Position numbers and translations under genes: made by a program. Below, one piece after another: positions 26,256-28,427 of a stretch of DNA of 28,427 bases (the stretch's first letter is position 1; the number at the start of each line of letters is the position of its first letter). The notes beneath the pieces were generated by a model that did no database searches, was not told the origin of the DNA, and worked only from the letters and a program-made list of their open reading frames with translations. Source of the DNA: a virus. The stretch spans positions 1 to 28,427 of the IMG/VR virus record IMGVR_UViG_3300021962_000497. One strand, 5' to 3'.

Positions 26256-26524
26256 TGGACAAACAAGAAATCAAACATTGGTATGGGGCGTTTTGCCCAG
26301 ATTGTGAGTTCGACGGAGATCGAATATACTTGGACAAGTATCACTTGTTAGTGTATATGGAACCCAGCGATGGTAAAGTTAAACTTGTCAGCGAACTACA
26401 TAACGCACAAATGACTTATATTATTGGTGATTATGATTTCGAAACCGTGGAAAAACTAATGGCTATTTGGGGCGAGTTTAGAGAGTTGAATGAAGATATG
26501 GAAGGAATGAAATGGACCACATAA
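26255..26524 (+). CDS. Hypothetical 89-aa acidic protein
   Basis: 89 residues, acidic and aromatic, with a CPDC pair (residues 14-17) near the N-terminus. The pair alone is not enough for a zinc ribbon, as no second cysteine pair is present. Unrecognised. The start at 26255 follows the promoter-like element; the open frame upstream to a TTG at 26225 overlaps the previous gene and has no ribosome-binding site. Confidence 0.6.
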   Translation: MDKQEIKHWYGAFCPDCEFDGDRIYLDKYHLLVYMEPSDGKVKLVSELHNAQMTYIIGDYDFETVEKLMAIWGEFRELNEDMEGMKWTT

Positions 26525-26688
26525 CATTACTATCACAACTATATTTGGCTTACAAAAACGAAGACGCTGAACTGGCTTTTGCGTTGCGAGATGAGTATCC
26601 AGAAATATTTGCTGAAGTTGCTGATTTAGTTGTTCGAGCAGATACACAAGAAAAGTTCCAAGAACTTTTAGAAGATTTACATAAATAA
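26512..26688 (+). CDS. Small acidic helical protein (58 aa)
   Basis: A 58-residue gene (MDHITLLSQLYLAYKNEDAE...) behind GAAGGA at six bases, overlapping the previous gene's end by 13 nt. It is predicted fully helical and acidic (AEVADLVVRADTQEKFQELLEDL). Unrecognised. The AAA TAA terminus is contained in the promoter-like element of the RNA gene. Confidence 0.6.
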   Translation: MDHITLLSQLYLAYKNEDAELAFALRDEYPEIFAEVADLVVRADTQEKFQELLEDLHK

Positions 26689-26693
26689 TAGTA
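26682..26693 (+). promoter_or_regulatory. T4-late-like promoter of a non-coding RNA
   Basis: TAAATAATAGTATA has the full nine-base core; by the spacing used elsewhere, transcription would begin at A26693. No ORF follows until 26902. Confidence 0.6.
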
Positions 26694-26827
26694 TAGTAGC
26701 CCGCCAGTATATACTGGTTATCCTCTAATGTTATATCCCTTTCTACAATAGGCTACTATATTAAACTGAATGCTGCCGCATTTGGTTTGGAAACCCTGAG
26801 TATTTGGTCATTCTCAGGGTTTTTTTT
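26693..26827 (+). ncRNA. Structured small RNA of unknown family (~135 nt)
   Basis: From the predicted start A26693 to the terminator tail almost the whole sequence can pair. P1 closes the 5' domain: ATAGTAGCC (26693-26701) with GGCTACTAT (26751-26759), 9 perfect pairs beginning at the first nucleotide. Inside it is P2, CCAGT/ACTGG (26704-26717, loop ATAT), followed by a pyrimidine-rich single-stranded stretch. P3 is AAACTGAATG (26763-26772) with CATTTGGTTT (26779-26788), 10 pairs including two G-U, loop CTGCCG. P4 is the terminator. No credible ORF or Shine-Dalgarno. It is not a tRNA: no T-loop or anticodon arm. The family and function are unrecognised. Confidence 0.6.
26792..26827 (+). terminator. 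Rho-independent terminator of the small RNA
   Basis: AACCCTGAG pairs with CTCAGGGTT (9 bp, 12-nt loop), followed by an uninterrupted T run to 26827. It lies 75 nt before the next coding start and ends the predicted RNA. Confidence 0.85.
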
Positions 26828-26872
26828 GGACAAATATGTGTAGAAATAGTGTATAAAAACAGAATACAGGCA

Positions 26873-26884
26873 TAAATAACTATA
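26873..26884 (+). promoter_or_regulatory. Late-like promoter element (GIY-YIG gene, leadered)
   Basis: CATAAATAACTATA lies downstream of the terminator. Predicted start near 26884 gives an 18-nt leader with AAAGGAG, the strongest Shine-Dalgarno in the window, before ATG 26902. Confidence 0.5.
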
Positions 26885-26901
26885 CATTAAAGGAGATGTA
26901 T

Positions 26902-27747
26902 ATGAAAAGAAATGAAGATGGAACTTACCAACCAGGTTATATCTATGAACTGCGTTGTAAGATAGAAGATGCTTGGCATCCATTCTATGTTGGTGAAACA
27001 ATAAGCATATCACAACGCATTGGACAACACAGAGTTAGTGCCAAATACGCTGATGATACAAGCACATTGGTTTATAGGTTCATACACGATTATTTGGACG
27101 CAAACAACATTGAATGGGACTTGTTTGAAGTAGATCAATATGGTGCTGACGGACCAGAAGCACTTGAAGATGAACACATTATGAGACTATTAGTTGATAA
27201 CGTGGCATTGAAAAATACTAAAAAGGGCAATGATCTTTGGATGACAGAGCGTATGGCTGTAGCCGATGATATGCGTATGCGTAAGATCACAAGTTATAAA
27301 CGCTACAAAGAAGTATTGACCTACGAAGAACATCAACGCAAAGTTGATGAAGCCAATCAACAAAGACTGGAACGCATAGAGTTTGAAATACGAACGCAAA
27401 CTAAACAAGAGCAGATCAGACAACAAATGATTGAACAGGCTAAAGTATTTGCTGAACAAGCAAGGATTAAACTGGAACAAGAAAATCAGGCACGATTGGC
27501 AAGAGCAGAAGCAGAGCGATTGGCTTGGGAAGCAGACGCACCTGCCAGAGAGCAACGACTACGAGCGGAAACAGAACGCTTGGAAAAAGAAGAAGCAGAG
27601 CGACAACGTGTAAAAGATGAACGATTGGCTAAAGTTGATGCGAACATAGCAGAGCACGAAGAGCGTATGAAGTTGGTCAAACAACAAGAAAATAAAATGC
27701 TTGAAAACGCAAGAGCGAGAATGGCAAAGATATTGGAGAAGAAATGA
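26902..27747 (+). CDS. GIY-YIG nuclease-like protein with long coiled coil
   Basis: 281 residues from ATG 26902; an ATG six bases earlier would sit directly on the AAAGGAG site. Residues 11-110 carry GIY-YIG features: GYIYEL (12-17), HPFYVGET (26-33) for the two Tyr motifs, SQRIGQH with R39 and H43, and an acidic helix ALEDEHIMRLL supplying the metal-binding Glu. Residues about 130-281 form a highly charged Glu/Arg/Gln helix, probably coiled coil. GIY-YIG proteins cut DNA in homing, repair or restriction; the coiled coil resembles none of the zinc-finger or helix-turn-helix binding domains of homing enzymes, so the role is open. It overlaps the next gene by ATGA. Confidence 0.75.
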   Translation: MKRNEDGTYQPGYIYELRCKIEDAWHPFYVGETISISQRIGQHRVSAKYADDTSTLVYRFIHDYLDANNIEWDLFEVDQYGADGPEALEDEHIMRLLVDNVALKNTKKGNDLWMTERMAVADDMRMRKITSYKRYKEVLTYEEHQRKVDEANQQRLERIEFEIRTQTKQEQIRQQMIEQAKVFAEQARIKLEQENQARLARAEAERLAWEADAPAREQRLRAETERLEKEEAERQRVKDERLAKVDANIAEHEERMKLVKQQENKMLENARARMAKILEKK

Positions 27748-28301
27748 AAATAACTTTATTTGACAGCGTCGAGAAGGCGTGGATATATAATGCGTATCAA
27801 CAAGCAGATGATACTTGGGATAATGTAGCAGACTTTTTAACGGTCCATCGTAGTGCCGAAAGTAAAACTGATGTGCCTATGTTTAACTTGGCAGAGTTCA
27901 AGGATATTGGTGATCCTACTGCTGAGTTAGGTAGAACTAAAATCTTTAACAACGGTGAATGGACAGGCGATTATATACAACACGAAAATACGGTGCGTAG
28001 GTGTAAAGCAAATGTAGTAGCGATACACGGCATTGTATTAGATGTGGATAAAAATCAACGCATTGAAGCGGCTATGGAACTATACAAGGATATTGAGTAT
28101 GTGATTTATACAACATTTAATCATACTGCTGACAATCACCGTTTTAGAATAATCATTCCGTTTAGTCAGCCGTTGATGCGAGCAGACATAGCACCCCGAC
28201 AAGCACATATAGTAGAAACATTTAAGCAAGTTGATTTAAGTAGTTTTACAATGTCGCAGAGTTTTTACTTTCACAGCGGCAACAACGATGCTATTGCTTA
28301 A
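27744..28301 (+). CDS. PrimPol-like primase N-terminal domain, ends at in-frame TAA
   Basis: 185 residues. HGIVLDVDKN (D100, D102) gives the DxD of archaeo-eukaryotic primase/PrimPol domains, followed by YVIYTTFNHTADNHRFRIIIPFSQPL (120-144), which matches the usual yTTxSH...RxRxxxP block of phage primases, and MSQSFYFHSG, the later Phe-Tyr strand. The protein stops inside the region where relatives continue. The downstream frame, separated by this single TAA, resumes with HNQGVMIDPYMFEE, which looks like the family's next segment. The gene may be truncated, recoded or sequence-errored. The start overlaps the upstream stop, with GGAGAAG preceding. Confidence 0.65.
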   Translation: MKITLFDSVEKAWIYNAYQQADDTWDNVADFLTVHRSAESKTDVPMFNLAEFKDIGDPTAELGRTKIFNNGEWTGDYIQHENTVRRCKANVVAIHGIVLDVDKNQRIEAAMELYKDIEYVIYTTFNHTADNHRFRIIIPFSQPLMRADIAPRQAHIVETFKQVDLSSFTMSQSFYFHSGNNDAIA

Positions 28302-28316
28302 CACAATCAGGGTGTT

Positions 28317-28427
28317 ATGATTGATCCGTATATGTTTGAAGAACGAGTAATAGAAGAACCTGTGTATAGTGATATTGACAGACCAGTGTATGATAACATT
28401 GATCCACTATACAAAGAAGCAGTATTG
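28317..28427 (+). CDS. Continuation of primase frame, 3' partial
   Basis: ATG 28317 opens a frame running off the right edge (37 codons, MIDPYMFEERVIEEPV...). It lies in the same frame as the primase domain, 15 nt after its TAA, with AGGG a few bases upstream as a possible ribosome-binding site. It may be translated separately or be the rest of one primase or primase-helicase polypeptide. Confidence 0.5.
   Translation, partial: MIDPYMFEERVIEEPVYSDIDRPVYDNIDPLYKEAVL

Noticed and set aside
26693-26759. A possible tRNA, because of the closing stem and 67-nt length
   Set aside because: No T-arm consensus, no credible anticodon arm, and the internal palindrome CCAGTATATACTGG does not fit a D-arm; the transcript also continues into two further stems.
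1-28427. A T4-like myovirus, because of the late-promoter motif
   Set aside because: Capsid, portal and connector types are podovirus-like and no contractile-tail genes are present.

Overview
The window is a contiguous piece of an AT-rich tailed-phage genome carrying the virion morphogenesis region. The major capsid protein resembles the SU10/DUF5309 family, the portal is P22/SU10-like, the terminase large subunit carries an NRIGKT-type Walker A, and there is a short connector and no tape measure or tail tube. Together these suggest a podovirus distantly related to the SU10/phiEco32 group, probably from an uncultured environmental (perhaps aquatic) source. The host cannot be read from the sequence. 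No integrase, repressor, tRNA, CRISPR array or IS element is visible. All genes but one are on the + strand and densely packed.

Layout. 1-6678: four large, low-complexity, Ala/Gln/Pro-rich virion proteins, probably the DNA-ejection set. 6683-7594: a Dps-like ferritin and, on the opposite strand, a GNAT-like protein. 7643-10219: a candidate small terminase/DNA-binding protein, four small proteins (mostly basic), a 256-aa unknown and a 98-aa unknown. 10219-11835: terminase large subunit. 11845-13694: an overlapping cassette of a GlcNAc-type glycosyltransferase, a nucleotidyltransferase-like protein and two small proteins. 13723-18724: portal, small helical protein, scaffold-like protein, major capsid protein, then a UUCG terminator. 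18790-25584: unknown protein, connector/adaptor with two beta-rich insertions, two long repeat-containing fibre proteins. 25586-26688: a holin/XhlA-like coiled-coil membrane protein and three small unknowns. 26693-26827: an apparently dedicated, highly structured non-coding RNA with its own promoter and terminator. 26902-end: a GIY-YIG nuclease-like protein with a long charged coiled coil, and a PrimPol-like primase domain interrupted by an in-frame TAA.

The most interesting system-level signal is a repeated promoter-like element, TAAATAATA(N)TAT, found at gene junctions. It resembles the T4 late promoter core (TATAAATA, no -35). At seven junctions the ATG lies exactly five bases after TAAATA (or TAAGTA), where T4-type transcription would begin, and those genes lack a Shine-Dalgarno sequence. 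I infer that the phage makes leaderless late mRNAs alongside ordinary AAGGA-led genes. The same element, at the same spacing, precedes the structured RNA at 26693. At five of the junctions the element also contains the AAA-TAA end of the upstream gene, so one short motif serves as stop codon, promoter and leaderless start. A phage-encoded or modified sigma factor should exist outside the window.
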